NCBI RefSeq assembly: GCF_900292035.1
Contig: NZ_OMPO01000002.1
Location: 744,001 to 808,000, forward strand
Length of the DNA: 64,000 nucleotides
Direction of reading: 5' to 3'
Origin: Blastococcus sp. Marseille-P5729
GTDB taxonomy: Bacteria > Actinomycetota > Actinomycetes > Mycobacteriales > Antricoccaceae
Part shown: one piece after another, positions 15,928-25,219 of the stretch
Layout of the letters: each line of letters starts with the position of its first letter
Position numbering within the stretch: position 1 is the stretch's first letter
Made by a program: the position numbers and the translations under genes
Notes under the pieces: model-generated
Database searches by the model: none
Seen by the model: only the letters and a program-made list of their open reading frames with translations
What the model was told of the DNA's origin: nothing

Positions 15928-17189
15928 CTAGTGCTGCGACAGCTCGTGGCGGCCGACCACCATGTGGTGGACCTCGTCCGGGCCGTCGGCGAAGCGCAGA
16001 TGCCGGACGTCGGTGTACAGGCCGGCCAGCGGCGTCCACTGCGACACACCCGCCGCGCCGTGGATCTGCATCGCCTGGTCGATGATCAGGCAGGCCCGCT
16101 CGGGCACCATCGCCTTGGCCATCGAGACCCAGATGCGGGCTTCCTTGTTGCCCAGCACATCCATGGCCTTGGCGGCCTTCAGCACGATCAGGCGCATCGC
16201 CTCGATCTCGATGCGGGCCCGTGAGATCTTCTCGAGGTTGCCGCCGAGCTTGGCCAGGGGCTGGCCGAACGCCGTCCGCGACATGCCGCGCTTGACCATC
16301 AGGTCAAGCGCGACCTCGGCCTTGCCGATGGTGCGCATGCAGTGGTGGATGCGGCCGGGTCCGAGACGCAGCTGGGAGATCTCGAAGCCGCGGCCCTCAC
16401 CGAGCAGCATGTTGGACTCCGGCACGCGCACGTTGTTGAAGCGGATGTGCATGTGACCGCGTGGCGCGTGGTCCTCGCCGAAGACCTCCATGGGGCCGAG
16501 GATCTCCACGCCAGGCGTGTCCTTCGGCACCAGAATCTGCGAGTGCTGCTTGCCGGCGGCGCGTCGGGGCTGGTCTGCACCATCACGATCATGATCTTGC
16601 AGCGCGGGTCACCGGCGCCGGAGGCGAAGAACTTCTCACCGTTGATGACCCACTCGCCGTCCTCCAGCACCGCGCGGGTGTGCACGTTCTTCGCGTCGGA
16701 CGACGCGACGTCCGGCTCGGTCATGACGTACGCCGAGCGGATCTCGCCGTCCAGCAGCGGCCGCAGCCACTGGTCCTTCTGCTCCTGCGTTCCGACGCGC
16801 TCGAGAACCTCCATGTTGCCGGTGTCCGGCGCCGAGCAGTTCATCGCCTCCGAGGCCAGCGGACTCTTGCCGAGCTCGACCGCGATGTAGGCGTAGTCGA
16901 GGTTCGACAAGCCCTCTCCGGTCTCGGCGTCCGGCAGGAAGAAGTTCCACAGCCCCTCCTCCTTCGCCTTGTCCTTGGCCTTCTGCAGTGCCTCGAGCTG
17001 ACCGGGCGCGAAGGTCCAGCGGTCGGTGTGGCCCTCGCCGAGACGCTCGTACTCCTCGTACATGGGGTCGACGGTCTCCTTGATGAACCGCTTGACGTGG
17101 TCCAGCAGCGGGAGCGCCTCCTTCGACATCCGCAGGTCATTCATCTCGTCCATCGGGTCCATGCTCGGTGGATTCACGTTGTCGCTCAC
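15928..17189 (-). pseudogene. Acyl-CoA dehydrogenase, frameshifted
   Basis: Translation begins at the GTG at 17189 (GGAG 6 nt upstream). The first frame covers the N-terminal and middle domains: WNFFLPDAETGEGLSNLDYA, YVMTEPDVASSD (FAD/substrate loop) and WVINGEKFFASGAGD. It goes out of register at 16551-16563, after VQTSPDAP. The second frame resumes with KQHSQILVPKDTPGVEI and carries the C-terminal domain (QIHGAAGVSQWTPLAGLYTDVRHL, FADGPDEVHH) to 15928. A single missing base accounts for it; intact length would be ~420 residues, like the ACAD10/11-type family. It could be an assembly error. Confidence 0.85.
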
Positions 17190-17354
17190 GGCTGCTCCGC
17201 TCAAAGTTGACGTCTGGATCAAGATCAACATAACCACGCCCCAGAACCGGCACCACCCCCACGCTTCCTACTTTGGGTGTAGACAACTCCCTGAGCGGGT
17301 ATTACTCCTCAGAAGCTGACTCACCGTCAGACCCCCGACGGAAGGATCACCACG

Positions 17355-17936
17355 ATGGCGAAGGCCGCCAAGACCGACCGCGCCGACTACACCGTTCCCG
17401 GCGTACCGACCACGAAGGGCCACGAGCTCGCAGGCAAGCTGCAGATGCGGCTGCACGCGCTCAACGACCTGGCCCTCACGCTGAAGCAGGCGCACTGGAA
17501 TGTCACCGGACGCGGGTTCATCGGCGTCCACGAGATGCTCGACCCGCAGATCGATGCGGTCCGGGCAATGGTCGATGAGACTGCCGAGCGGATGGCCACC
17601 ATGGGCGTGGCCCCGATCGGGACGCCGGGTGCGATCGTCGCCGACCGCACCTGGGACGACTACTCGATCGGGCGCGGTGACGTGTTCGAGCATCTCGCGG
17701 CCCTCGATCTCGTCTACACCGGGGTCGTCGAGGACCACCGCAAGACCATCGAGGCCGCGGGCGACGTCGACCCGATCACCGAGGACATGCTGATCGGTCA
17801 GGTCGCCCAGCTTGAGCAGTTCCAGTGGTTCATCCGAGCCCACCTGGAGAACTCCGACGGCTCCCTGGTGCACGATGGCGCGCAGGGTGAGCAGGCAGCC
17901 GCCGACAAGGCCAAGCCGAAGAACCCCAAGAAGTAG
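17355..17936 (+). CDS. dps: Dps family DNA-protecting ferritin
   Basis: 193 residues; GGAAGGAT lies upstream of the ATG. The Dps ferroxidase signature is intact: LKQAHWNVTGRGFIGVHEM with D following (HxxxD arrangement), and the later acidic residues in VDETAERMATMG. It stores iron at subunit interfaces in a dodecamer and protects DNA from peroxide. Both ends are lysine-rich (MAKAAKTDRAD; tail DKAKPKNPKK), as in Dps forms that bind DNA. A small acidic protein follows 11 bp downstream in the same direction. Confidence 0.94.
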   Translation: MAKAAKTDRADYTVPGVPTTKGHELAGKLQMRLHALNDLALTLKQAHWNVTGRGFIGVHEMLDPQIDAVRAMVDETAERMATMGVAPIGTPGAIVADRTWDDYSIGRGDVFEHLAALDLVYTGVVEDHRKTIEAAGDVDPITEDMLIGQVAQLEQFQWFIRAHLENSDGSLVHDGAQGEQAAADKAKPKNPKK

Positions 17937-17947
17937 AGGAGAATCGG

Positions 17948-18115
17948 ATGACTCACGACAAGAGCAACGAGCCGATCGACGACAACGATGGCCAGATGAC
18001 CGACGAGGAAGCCAAGCGCATCGCGTCTGAGCAGACGGCATCGGCGTCCGAAAACGCCGACAAGGCCGGCAAGGACTGGGAAGGCCGCGACGTCGAGCCG
18101 CCCAAGCCGGTCTAG
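17948..18115 (+). CDS. Small acidic hydrophilic protein downstream of dps
   Basis: 55 residues, starting MTHDKSNEPIDDNDGQMTDE and ending EGRDVEPPKPV. AGAGGAG sits ~7 nt before the ATG at 17948 and the gene is 11 bp after dps, so the two are probably cotranscribed and end at the hairpin at 18131. It is rich in D/E/K/S with no hydrophobic core and is likely disordered. Function unknown; the acidic charge could complement the lysine-rich Dps tails (inference). Confidence 0.7.
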   Translation: MTHDKSNEPIDDNDGQMTDEEAKRIASEQTASASENADKAGKDWEGRDVEPPKPV

Positions 18116-18130
18116 GCAACGCCGCTGAAC

Positions 18131-18166
18131 GAAAGAGGGAGGACCCGCCCGGGTCCTCCCTCTTTC
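18131..18166. terminator. Strong bidirectional terminator
   Basis: Perfect 16-bp stem GAAAGAGGGAGGACCC (18131-18146) / 18151-18166, loop GCCC, A-rich and T-rich at its ends. It separates the convergent dps operon and gntP. Confidence 0.9.
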
Positions 18167-18178
18167 ACGTCCTGAGAG

Positions 18179-19743
18179 CTAGACGAAGATCCCGACGATC
18201 AGGCAGAACACCAGGCCGACGATCGACAGGACCGTCTCCATGATCGACCAGGTCTTGACCGTCTCTCCGACCGACATCCCGAAGTACTCCTTGATCAGCC
18301 AGAAGCCGGCGTCGTTCACGTGCGAGAAGAACACCGATCCCGAGCCGATCGCGAGCACGATCAGCGCGAGCATCGCCGTGGACATGTCCCCGGACTCGGT
18401 GAGCGTCTCGACGATTGGGAGCATGATCGCGGACGCCGTGATCGTCGCGACCGTGGCCGAACCGGTCGCGAGGCGGATCAGGACCGCGACGAACCACGCG
18501 ATGAGGATCGGCGAGAAGCTCGAGTCGGCGACGAACTTCGCGATCACCGTGCCGATTCCGGTGTCGACGAGCGATTGCTTGAAGCCACCCCCTGCGCCGA
18601 CGATCAGGATGATCCCAGCGATCGGCGGCAGGGACGACGCGACGGAGTCGGCCAGCTCCTTGCGCCCCATGCCCGCCGGCGTACCCAGCAGGAAGAACGA
18701 CACGATCACAGTCAGCAGCAGCGCGATCAGCGGAGTGCCGACGAACTCGATGGTCTTGTACCACCAGGTTCCCTGTGACTGCGCCGAGGTCACGAAGATC
18801 TCGACCAGCGCCTTTCCGAGCATCAGCACGACCGGAACCATGATCGCGGTGATGGTCATCCCGAAGGACGGGCTGGGCTTGGACCGGGTACTGACCGACT
18901 TCCCGACAGTGGTCTGCTCGGTGTCGGAGTCGCCGGCCTCGCGGTCGGCGTGGTCGAGGTCCTCGCGGTCGGCATGGTCGGCGTGGTCGGCGTCCTGGTG
19001 TCGGGCCTCCTGGTGTCGGGCGTCCTGGCCTCGGGCGTCCTCGACCTTCTCGCGCTCACCCTCGAAGAGGGTCGGCGTGGGCAGCTCGACCCACTTGGCC
19101 GCGAGCTTGGCGAACATCGGGCCGGAGATCGCGATGGTCGGAATGGCGATGAGGATGCCCAGACCCATGGTGATACCGAGGTTCGCACCGAGGGTGTCGA
19201 TGCCGATCAGCGGGCCGGGGTGCGGTGGCACGAGTCCGTGCATTGCCGACAGGCCGGCCAATGCCGGGATGCCGATGCGGATCAGCCCGAGGCCGGAGCG
19301 CCACGCGACCAGCATGATCACCGGCATCAACAGGACGAGGCCGATCTCGAAGAACATCGGGAGGCCGATGATCGCGCCGATGATGCCCATCGCCCACGGC
19401 AGAAAGGCGGTGCTGGACTTGGAGATGATCGTGTCGACGACCTTGTCGGCGCCGCCGGAGTCGACCAGGATCTTGCCGAACGCCGCGCCAAAGGCGATCA
19501 GCAACCCGACGCCCGCGATCGTGTTCCCGACGCCGGTCGTGAAGCTCTCGACCGCGGTGCCCAGATCGGCTCCGGCGATGTCGACACCAGCAGGGCGCCG
19601 ATGGTCAGCGAGATGAACGCGTTGAGCTTCGCCCACAGGATGAGCGCCACGATCACCGCGATCGCCACCAGCGCAGCGACCACCAGCCGGCCGGTCGAGG
19701 CGATCGGCTCGACCAGATCGGCCGCGAGCACCGTCATACTCAT
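18179..19743 (-). pseudogene. gntP: GntP family gluconate permease, frameshifted near its start
   Basis: The gene starts at the ATG at 19743 (GGGAG 8 nt upstream): MSMTVLAADLVEP and a first helix (LVVAALVAIAVIVALILWA) up to LTIGALLV. Near 19581-19592 one base is missing, and the other frame continues GVDIAGADLGTAVESFTTGVGNT with all further membrane helices to 18179. Typical GntP segments are GMIGAIIGLPMFFEIGLVLLMPV-like and MHGLVPPHPGPL. A cytoplasmic loop encoded at ~18890-19060 is an unusual tandem repeat rich in H, D, A, R and Q. It pairs with gntK 13 bp upstream for gluconate uptake. Error or real loss cannot be told apart here. Confidence 0.85.
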
Positions 19744-19755
19744 CTCGACATCTCC

Positions 19756-20289
19756 CTACTTCCTCTGCGCGACCCGTGCCACTACGGTGTCGACGATCGT
19801 GTCCACCGGTAGGTCAAAGCGAACGACCATGCCGTTCTCCCACTCCTCGAGCGCCTCGAGGGTGTCGTACTGCGATTGCACGAGCGTGGTGGGCATGAAA
19901 TGCCCCTTGCGCGCCGCGACCCGTTCTACCGCGACCTCCTGCGGACCGTGCAGGTGCGCGAAGAAGACTCCCGGGACGTGCCTGCGGATCACATCGCGAT
20001 AGACCACGCGCAGCGCAGAGCACCCGATGACCCCACCGGTCTCGGCGTTGTTCGCCAGCCATTCGCCGCACTTCTCCAGCCACGGCCAGCGGTCCTCGTC
20101 GGTCAGCGCGTGGCCGGAGGCCATCTTCTCGACGTTAGCCCTGGGATGGAGGTCGTCGCCGTCCGCGAACGGGATGTCGAGGCGCTCGGCGATGCCCTCT
20201 CCGACCGTCGTCTTGCCGCAAGCAGTCACCCCCATGACCACGATGACCGGACTCGTGAATCCGGGGGCGCCGGCGGGACTGGCGGACAT
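19756..20289 (-). CDS. gntK: Gluconokinase
   Basis: 177 residues. It phosphorylates gluconate to 6-phosphogluconate with ATP, feeding the pentose phosphate pathway. The P-loop is GVTACGKTT near residue 20; FADGDDLHPRANVEKMASG is the substrate-binding signature of GntK, followed by LTDEDRWPWL and CSALRVVYRD. The start is the ATG at 20289, with GAGG 6 nt upstream; an in-frame GTG at 20301 is less likely. It precedes gntP by 13 bp, so gntK-gntP is an operon. No GntR-type regulator is adjacent. Confidence 0.93.
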   Translation of the reverse strand: MSASPAGAPGFTSPVIVVMGVTACGKTTVGEGIAERLDIPFADGDDLHPRANVEKMASGHALTDEDRWPWLEKCGEWLANNAETGGVIGCSALRVVYRDVIRRHVPGVFFAHLHGPQEVAVERVAARKGHFMPTTLVQSQYDTLEALEEWENGMVVRFDLPVDTIVDTVVARVAQRK

Positions 20290-20401
20290 GATGCACCTCA
20301 CTAGAGCAAACGACCTTACCGACAGTTAACTCCTCTTCGATCGCTCACCCCGGGGCACCCGGGGTGGGCCGCGTGTCTGCCGGGACGTCCAGAATGAACA
20401 G

Positions 20402-21937
20402 GTGACCAGGGTGATCGGCGTACGCGGTGACGGGACTCCCTGGCTGCACCACGTCGGGCGCACGTCGGAGGTCACCCTGGACGAGCTGAACCAGATCGAG
20501 CAAGGCGGGCACCCTCGTTGGCTGATCCCGTCGGCAGCGGCGAGCTATCCGGTGCTCCGCCGCGGCGGCGTCCGGCTCGATCGGTGTTACGACCTCGCGC
20601 ACGCCGAATCGGTCATCAGCGCGTTCGAGGGCACCCCGGTGGCCGGGCCGGCGAGTGCTCCGCCGACGTCGCTGACCCTGTTCACTGAGGACGACGACGC
20701 GGACGCCGGGGCAGTCGCGGCCACCCAGTACGCCGACCAGCAGCGCCGGCTGGCGGCTACCGGGCACGCCGACCGGCTCGGGCTGCTCATCGCCTCCGAC
20801 AGCGTCGGAGCGCTCCTCGCGGTCGAGATGACCGAGGCCGGGATCCCTTGGGACGCCGCGATTCACGACCGGTTGCTGACCGAGGCACTCGGCGTCCAGA
20901 CCCTTCCCGGGGCGCGGCCATCGCGGCTGCAGGAGCTGGCCGACCGGATCATCGAGTCCTTCGGCAGGCCGGTCAACCCCGACTCTCCGCAAGACGTGCT
21001 TGCCGCCTTCGCACGCGATGACATCGTCCTCCAGAGCACCCGCAAGTGGCACCTCGCCGGCGTCGACCACCCCGCGGTGGCGCCCCTGCTGGAGTACAAG
21101 GAGCTCTCCCGGCTGCACACCGCCAACGGCTGGGCCTGGCTGCGGGAGTGGGTGCGCGACGGCCGGTTCCGGCCCGAGTACCTCCCGGCGGGGGTAGTGA
21201 CCGGCCGGTGGGCGACCCGGGGCGGCGGTGCGCTGCAGATCCCCCGGCGGTTGCGCTCGGCCGTCGTCGCCGACCCCGGCAAGACGCTCGTCGTGGCGGA
21301 CGCCGCGCAGCTCGAGCCCCGGATCCTCGCGGCACTCTCCCGCGATCCCGGCATGATGCGCGCCGCCGGCGCCGAGGACATGTACGCCGCGCTCGCCACC
21401 GAGGCCTTCGACGGACGACGCGACCAGGCCAAGGTCGGGCTGCTCGGCGCGATGTACGGACAGGTCGGCGGCGGTGCGGCGCGACCCCTGCAGGTACTGC
21501 GGGACCGCTACCCGCGGGCGCTGCAGCTGCTCGAGGACGCCGCCCGCACCGGCGAGCGAGGCGGGGTGGTGCGCACCCGCCTGGGCCGCACCTGCCCGCC
21601 GGGCAGCGAGCGCGACCCCACGCCCGCCCAGGAACGGGCACGCGGCCGGTTCACCCGCAACTTCGTCGTCCAAGGCACCGCCTCGGAGTGGGCCGGCTCC
21701 CTGCTGGGGATCCTGCGGCAGCGGCTGCACCGGGCGTACGGCGACACCGACGCGGCGCGGATCGTCTTTTACCAGCACGACGAGGTCATGGTGCACTGCG
21801 ACGCAGCACTGGCGGACGACGTCATCGCGCACGTCGAGGCCGCGGCGCTCGCCGCCACCCGGTTGCTGTTCGGCGAGACCGAGGTGGTCTTCGGGCTCGA
21901 CGTACGCGCGGCGAGAACCTACGCCGAGGCCCACTAG
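20402..21937 (+). CDS. Family-A DNA polymerase-like protein (bifunctional exonuclease/polymerase type)
   Basis: 511 residues, much shorter than Pol I. The C-terminal half has the polymerase motifs: A in VVADAAQLEPRILAALS, B in RRDQAKVGLLGAMYG, C in FYQHDEVMVH. TGRWATRGGGALQIPRRLR is the template-binding region before motif A. The N-terminal half is a divergent 3'-5' exonuclease-like domain (LGLLIASDSVGALLAVEMTEAGIPWD); catalytic acidic residues of an active DEDD exonuclease are not evident. Such proteins accompany the main PolA in actinobacteria and probably work in repair. The GTG start has little ribosome signal. Followed 16 bp later by the DUF445 gene. Confidence 0.88.
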   Translation: MTRVIGVRGDGTPWLHHVGRTSEVTLDELNQIEQGGHPRWLIPSAAASYPVLRRGGVRLDRCYDLAHAESVISAFEGTPVAGPASAPPTSLTLFTEDDDADAGAVAATQYADQQRRLAATGHADRLGLLIASDSVGALLAVEMTEAGIPWDAAIHDRLLTEALGVQTLPGARPSRLQELADRIIESFGRPVNPDSPQDVLAAFARDDIVLQSTRKWHLAGVDHPAVAPLLEYKELSRLHTANGWAWLREWVRDGRFRPEYLPAGVVTGRWATRGGGALQIPRRLRSAVVADPGKTLVVADAAQLEPRILAALSRDPGMMRAAGAEDMYAALATEAFDGRRDQAKVGLLGAMYGQVGGGAARPLQVLRDRYPRALQLLEDAARTGERGGVVRTRLGRTCPPGSERDPTPAQERARGRFTRNFVVQGTASEWAGSLLGILRQRLHRAYGDTDAARIVFYQHDEVMVHCDAALADDVIAHVEAAALAATRLLFGETEVVFGLDVRAARTYAEAH

Positions 21938-21953
21938 CGCATACGCTCATCTG

Positions 21954-23252
21954 GTGAGTATCGACGTACTGACGCGCACCCCGACCACACCCGAGTCGTT
22001 CGGCGGCCTGACCGACGACGAGCGGCGGGCCGGGCTGCGGAAGATGAAGATGGTCGCCACGGGGCTGCTCGTCTTCGCCGCGATCGTCTTCGTAATCTGC
22101 GTGATCTGGCAGCGCAATGACGCGCCGGGATGGGTCGGTTACGTGAAGGCCACCGCCGAGGCGTCGATGGTGGGCGCGCTCGCCGACTGGTTCGCGGTGA
22201 CCGCGCTATTCCGGCATCCGATGGGGATCCCGATCCCGCACACCGCGATCATCCCCAACAAGAAGGACTCCCTGGGCTCGTCCCTGGGGGAGTTCGTCCA
22301 GGGGAACTTCCTGACCGGGCCGGTGCTGGCCGAGAAGCTGCGGCAGGTCGGTGTGTCGCAGAAGGTTGGCGAGTACATCGGAGATTCGGAGAACGCGCGC
22401 AAGCTGGGCAACAACTTCGGCCACGCGATCGAGGTCGGTGCCGAGATCATGACGGACGACGACGTCCAGGACGCCTTCGACAACATCATCATGAAGCGGG
22501 TGCGGCAGGTGGACGCCGCACCGATCCTCGCAAAGCTCATCGACGTCGCCGTCGAGGGCGGCAACCACCAGCACATGATGACTGCCGCGCTCAAGGGCAT
22601 CTCGAAGTTCATGCACGACAACCGGGCGGTGCTGCGGCTCAAGCTCGCCCAGGAGTCCCCCGACTGGGTGCCGTCGTTCGTCGACGACAAGATCTTCGAG
22701 CGGATGTTCAACGGCGTCCAGTCCTTCATCGACGACGTCTCGAACGACGAGCAGCACGCGATGCGCACCCAGTTCGACGTGAAGGTGCGCGAGTACGCCG
22801 AGCAGCTGCGCACCGACCCTGAGGCCGCCGAGAAGATCGCCGCGATCCGCGACGACGTGCTCAACCACCCCGCCGTCCGCGAGTGGTCGCAGGGTGCGTG
22901 GACGACGCTCAAGCGGCAGATCATCGAGATGGCCGCCGACCCGGAGTCCGACCTGCGCAAGAGCGTCGACTCGACGATCATGCGACTGGGCCGGATGCTG
23001 CAGGAGGACAAGGAGCTGCAGCGCAAGGCCGACGGTTGGATCGAGCGCGGCGTGCTCTACATCGTCGACCAGTACAAGGACGACATCGCCGACCTGATCT
23101 CCGGCACAGTCGCGCGCTGGGACACCCAGGACACCTCCCGCAAAATCGAGACCCTGGTGGGACGTGACCTGCAGTTCATCCGCATCAACGGCACCGTGAT
23201 CGGCGCCCTCGCCGGCCTGGCGATCTACACCATCTCCCAGCTCATCGGCTGA
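21954..23252 (+). CDS. DUF445 family membrane protein
   Basis: 432 residues. GTG start at 21954 with almost no Shine-Dalgarno, so possibly leaderless. Helix near the N terminus (MVATGLLVFAAIVFVICVIW), then the family signature GALADWFAVTALFRHPMGIPIPHTAIIP, a long helical amphipathic middle (residues ~90-390), and a C-terminal helix (GTVIGALAGLAIYTISQLI). This two-anchor layout is usual for DUF445. Role unknown; envelope association is likely. Confidence 0.88.
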   Translation: MSIDVLTRTPTTPESFGGLTDDERRAGLRKMKMVATGLLVFAAIVFVICVIWQRNDAPGWVGYVKATAEASMVGALADWFAVTALFRHPMGIPIPHTAIIPNKKDSLGSSLGEFVQGNFLTGPVLAEKLRQVGVSQKVGEYIGDSENARKLGNNFGHAIEVGAEIMTDDDVQDAFDNIIMKRVRQVDAAPILAKLIDVAVEGGNHQHMMTAALKGISKFMHDNRAVLRLKLAQESPDWVPSFVDDKIFERMFNGVQSFIDDVSNDEQHAMRTQFDVKVREYAEQLRTDPEAAEKIAAIRDDVLNHPAVREWSQGAWTTLKRQIIEMAADPESDLRKSVDSTIMRLGRMLQEDKELQRKADGWIERGVLYIVDQYKDDIADLISGTVARWDTQDTSRKIETLVGRDLQFIRINGTVIGALAGLAIYTISQLIG

Positions 23253-23373
23253 TCCCCAGCTTCCTCCGTCGACGGCTCATCGGCTGATCCTCGCGGCAGC
23301 TCCCACACACGCTCGTCGACCAGCGTCGAAGGCGCGCGGAGAGGACGCAGGATGACAATGCCCGCAACCACCG

Positions 23374-24231
23374 TCACGTGACCAGCGGAGCTCCCGCTGC
23401 TCGGTCGATATAGCAGTCGAAAGTTCCGGTGATCCCGTGTACGCCCGGAATCGCCGCCTTCACCTCACCGGTGACCGTTGGATACGCGGCAGTGACGACG
23501 TCCTGACAGACCATCTGCGCAACATCGGCTCCATAGCCGTCCTCCGCCGGGGCCGAGTCCATCGGGGTCTTGCCGTTGCGGACGACGGTGACCAGCGTCT
23601 GCGCGTTCGCCTGCGGATCGTCGCATGCGAGGGGCGTCGTACCGGCCGAGTCGACCTTCAGGCACAGCGCCAGTTCCTCGGGCACCGTCCCCAGGTCCAG
23701 GCCGGGCGCATCGATCGGGAGCGGCGTCTCGGTGAGGCTCACCAGGTCGCACCGCATCCACCGTTGACCGTCAGCCCACTGGTCCGCGGTCGGCAGCCAG
23801 ACCCGCGGCGCAAGCGATGTCGCGCGATAGGCCGCCTGGGCCCACTTGTCATTGACGTCGACAGCCGCGGAGGCGAAAGCCTGCCCATAGATCGGCGCGC
23901 AACCGGGCAGCACCACGGTCTCCCACGTCTCGTCGTCCGCAGCGTCGAGCCGTTCCCCTGCCTGGGCCAGCTCACCGAGGGCCGTCTCCTGCCCGAGTGG
24001 GAGGTCGACGACGTCCACGGTGATGGCGTTGTGCGACGCGGCGCAGTCCGTCGGTTCCTGCTCTGTTGCGGTGACGGCGGACCCGGGATCGAGCTGCTGC
24101 CCGGTGAGCTCCCAGCACGAGCCGGCTTGCGGCGCGGCGGCGGGCTTCGCGGACTCCCCGTCCGCATCCGGGCTGCAGGCGACAACGGTGACCAGCAGCG
24201 GAACCGTCAGCAGCAGGCGGGCAGCACGCAC
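23374..24231 (-). CDS. Septum-formation-type lipoprotein (paralogue 2)
   Basis: 285 residues. The signal peptide ends at the lipobox VVAC (Cys 19). Paired cysteines and tryptophans (GSCWELTG, DCAASHNAITVDVV, LPGCAPIYGQAF, WADGQRWMRCDL, LALCLKVD, FDCYIDR) fit the actinobacterial 'septum formation' family. It starts at a GTG with no obvious ribosome site 8 nt after the stop of the next gene, suggesting coupling. It is paralogous to 24239-25174 along its length, so the pair arose by tandem duplication. Confidence 0.78.
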   Translation of the reverse strand: MRAARLLLTVPLLVTVVACSPDADGESAKPAAAPQAGSCWELTGQQLDPGSAVTATEQEPTDCAASHNAITVDVVDLPLGQETALGELAQAGERLDAADDETWETVVLPGCAPIYGQAFASAAVDVNDKWAQAAYRATSLAPRVWLPTADQWADGQRWMRCDLVSLTETPLPIDAPGLDLGTVPEELALCLKVDSAGTTPLACDDPQANAQTLVTVVRNGKTPMDSAPAEDGYGADVAQMVCQDVVTAAYPTVTGEVKAAIPGVHGITGTFDCYIDRAAGAPLVT

Positions 24232-24238
24232 GACACGA

Positions 24239-25174
24239 CTACTTCAGGAAGGGGTCGCCGGGGGCACGGTCCACATAGCAGTCGAAGCTGCCGGTGAACG
24301 AGAACGCGATCGGGAGCGCCGCCTTGCCGTCCTTTCCCGCGTCGGGGTAGGCACTCTGGACGGTGTCCGCGCACATCGCGCCGGCTTGGCCGGAGAAGGC
24401 GTCGTAGTCCTGCTTGGCCGACTCGGTAGTGGCGGCGTCGAGCACGATGGTCACGACCGCCTGACCGTTGACGCTCGGGTCGTCGCAGGGCATCGCTAGA
24501 TAGCCCTCGGCATTGGCGTTCAGGCAGGCGATCAGCTCGTCCGGAACCTCGGCCAGATCGGGCGTGGGGGTCTCGAAGGCGATCGGCTCGGCGGTCGGGT
24601 TCGCGATGTCGCACCGCCCCCACCGCGCCCCGCCGTTCCACTCCTCGGCGGTCGGGGGCCACGCGTACCCGTGCAACGTCGAGGCCCTGTACGCCGACGC
24701 GATCCCCCCCCCCCCGACATCGACCGCGGCGGCCGCGAACCCCTGGTCCCACGCGGCTCGGCACGCGGGGGCGACGACCGAGCGCCAGTTCGACTCGTGC
24801 CCGGGATCGACCGCCTGCCCAGTCGCGACCGCGCCCTCGACCAGCACCTCATGCTCGGGAGGGATGCCGACGACCGCGACGGTGACCGAGTTGTGCTCGG
24901 CGCCGCAATCGACCGGGGTAGCGGCCGTTGACACCATCGCCATGCCCTCGTCGAGGTCCTGGGCGCTGAGGTTCCAGCACTGACCGGCTTCTGGAAGAGT
25001 GGCGCCGCCGGCGACCGGGTCGACCGGGCCGCCCGGCATGATGCCGGAGTTCGGCGCCTCGCTCGACGTCGCCGCGGTCTCGGATCCGTCCGGGTGCGAC
25101 TGCTCGTCGTCTGAGGTGCAGGCGGCAAGCGTGAGCATCAGTAGTGCGGCCAGCAGGGATCGGACGATCCGCAT
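24239..25174 (-). CDS. Septum-formation-type lipoprotein (paralogue 1)
   Basis: 311 residues; GAGGAG 8 nt before the ATG. Lipobox LAAC (Cys 19), a ~45-residue disordered linker, then the same Cys/Trp framework as its downstream paralogue (GQCWNLSA, DCGAEHNSVTVAVV, APACRAAWDQGF, WNGGARWGRCDI, IACLNAN, FDCYVDR). A run of 12 C (12 G in the coding strand, 24714-24725) encodes VGGGGI at the point where the paralogue has VNDKWA; the tract is in frame here but easily slips. Membrane-anchored outside the cell; role in division is family lore, not shown by the sequence. Confidence 0.8.
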   Translation of the reverse strand: MRIVRSLLAALLMLTLAACTSDDEQSHPDGSETAATSSEAPNSGIMPGGPVDPVAGGATLPEAGQCWNLSAQDLDEGMAMVSTAATPVDCGAEHNSVTVAVVGIPPEHEVLVEGAVATGQAVDPGHESNWRSVVAPACRAAWDQGFAAAAVDVGGGGIASAYRASTLHGYAWPPTAEEWNGGARWGRCDIANPTAEPIAFETPTPDLAEVPDELIACLNANAEGYLAMPCDDPSVNGQAVVTIVLDAATTESAKQDYDAFSGQAGAMCADTVQSAYPDAGKDGKAALPIAFSFTGSFDCYVDRAPGDPFLK

Positions 25175-25219
25175 CGGGCAACTCCTCGTGTCGGGGACGT
25201 TCCGAGTCTGCCACGCGAT

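Noticed and set aside
18950-20002. Plus-strand 350-codon open frame over gntP/gntK
   Set aside because: Antisense to GntP repeats and gluconokinase; no motif and no ribosome site.
20345-21934. 529-codon open frame antisense to the DNA polymerase-like gene
   Set aside because: The plus strand has polymerase motifs A, B and C; the antisense product has none.
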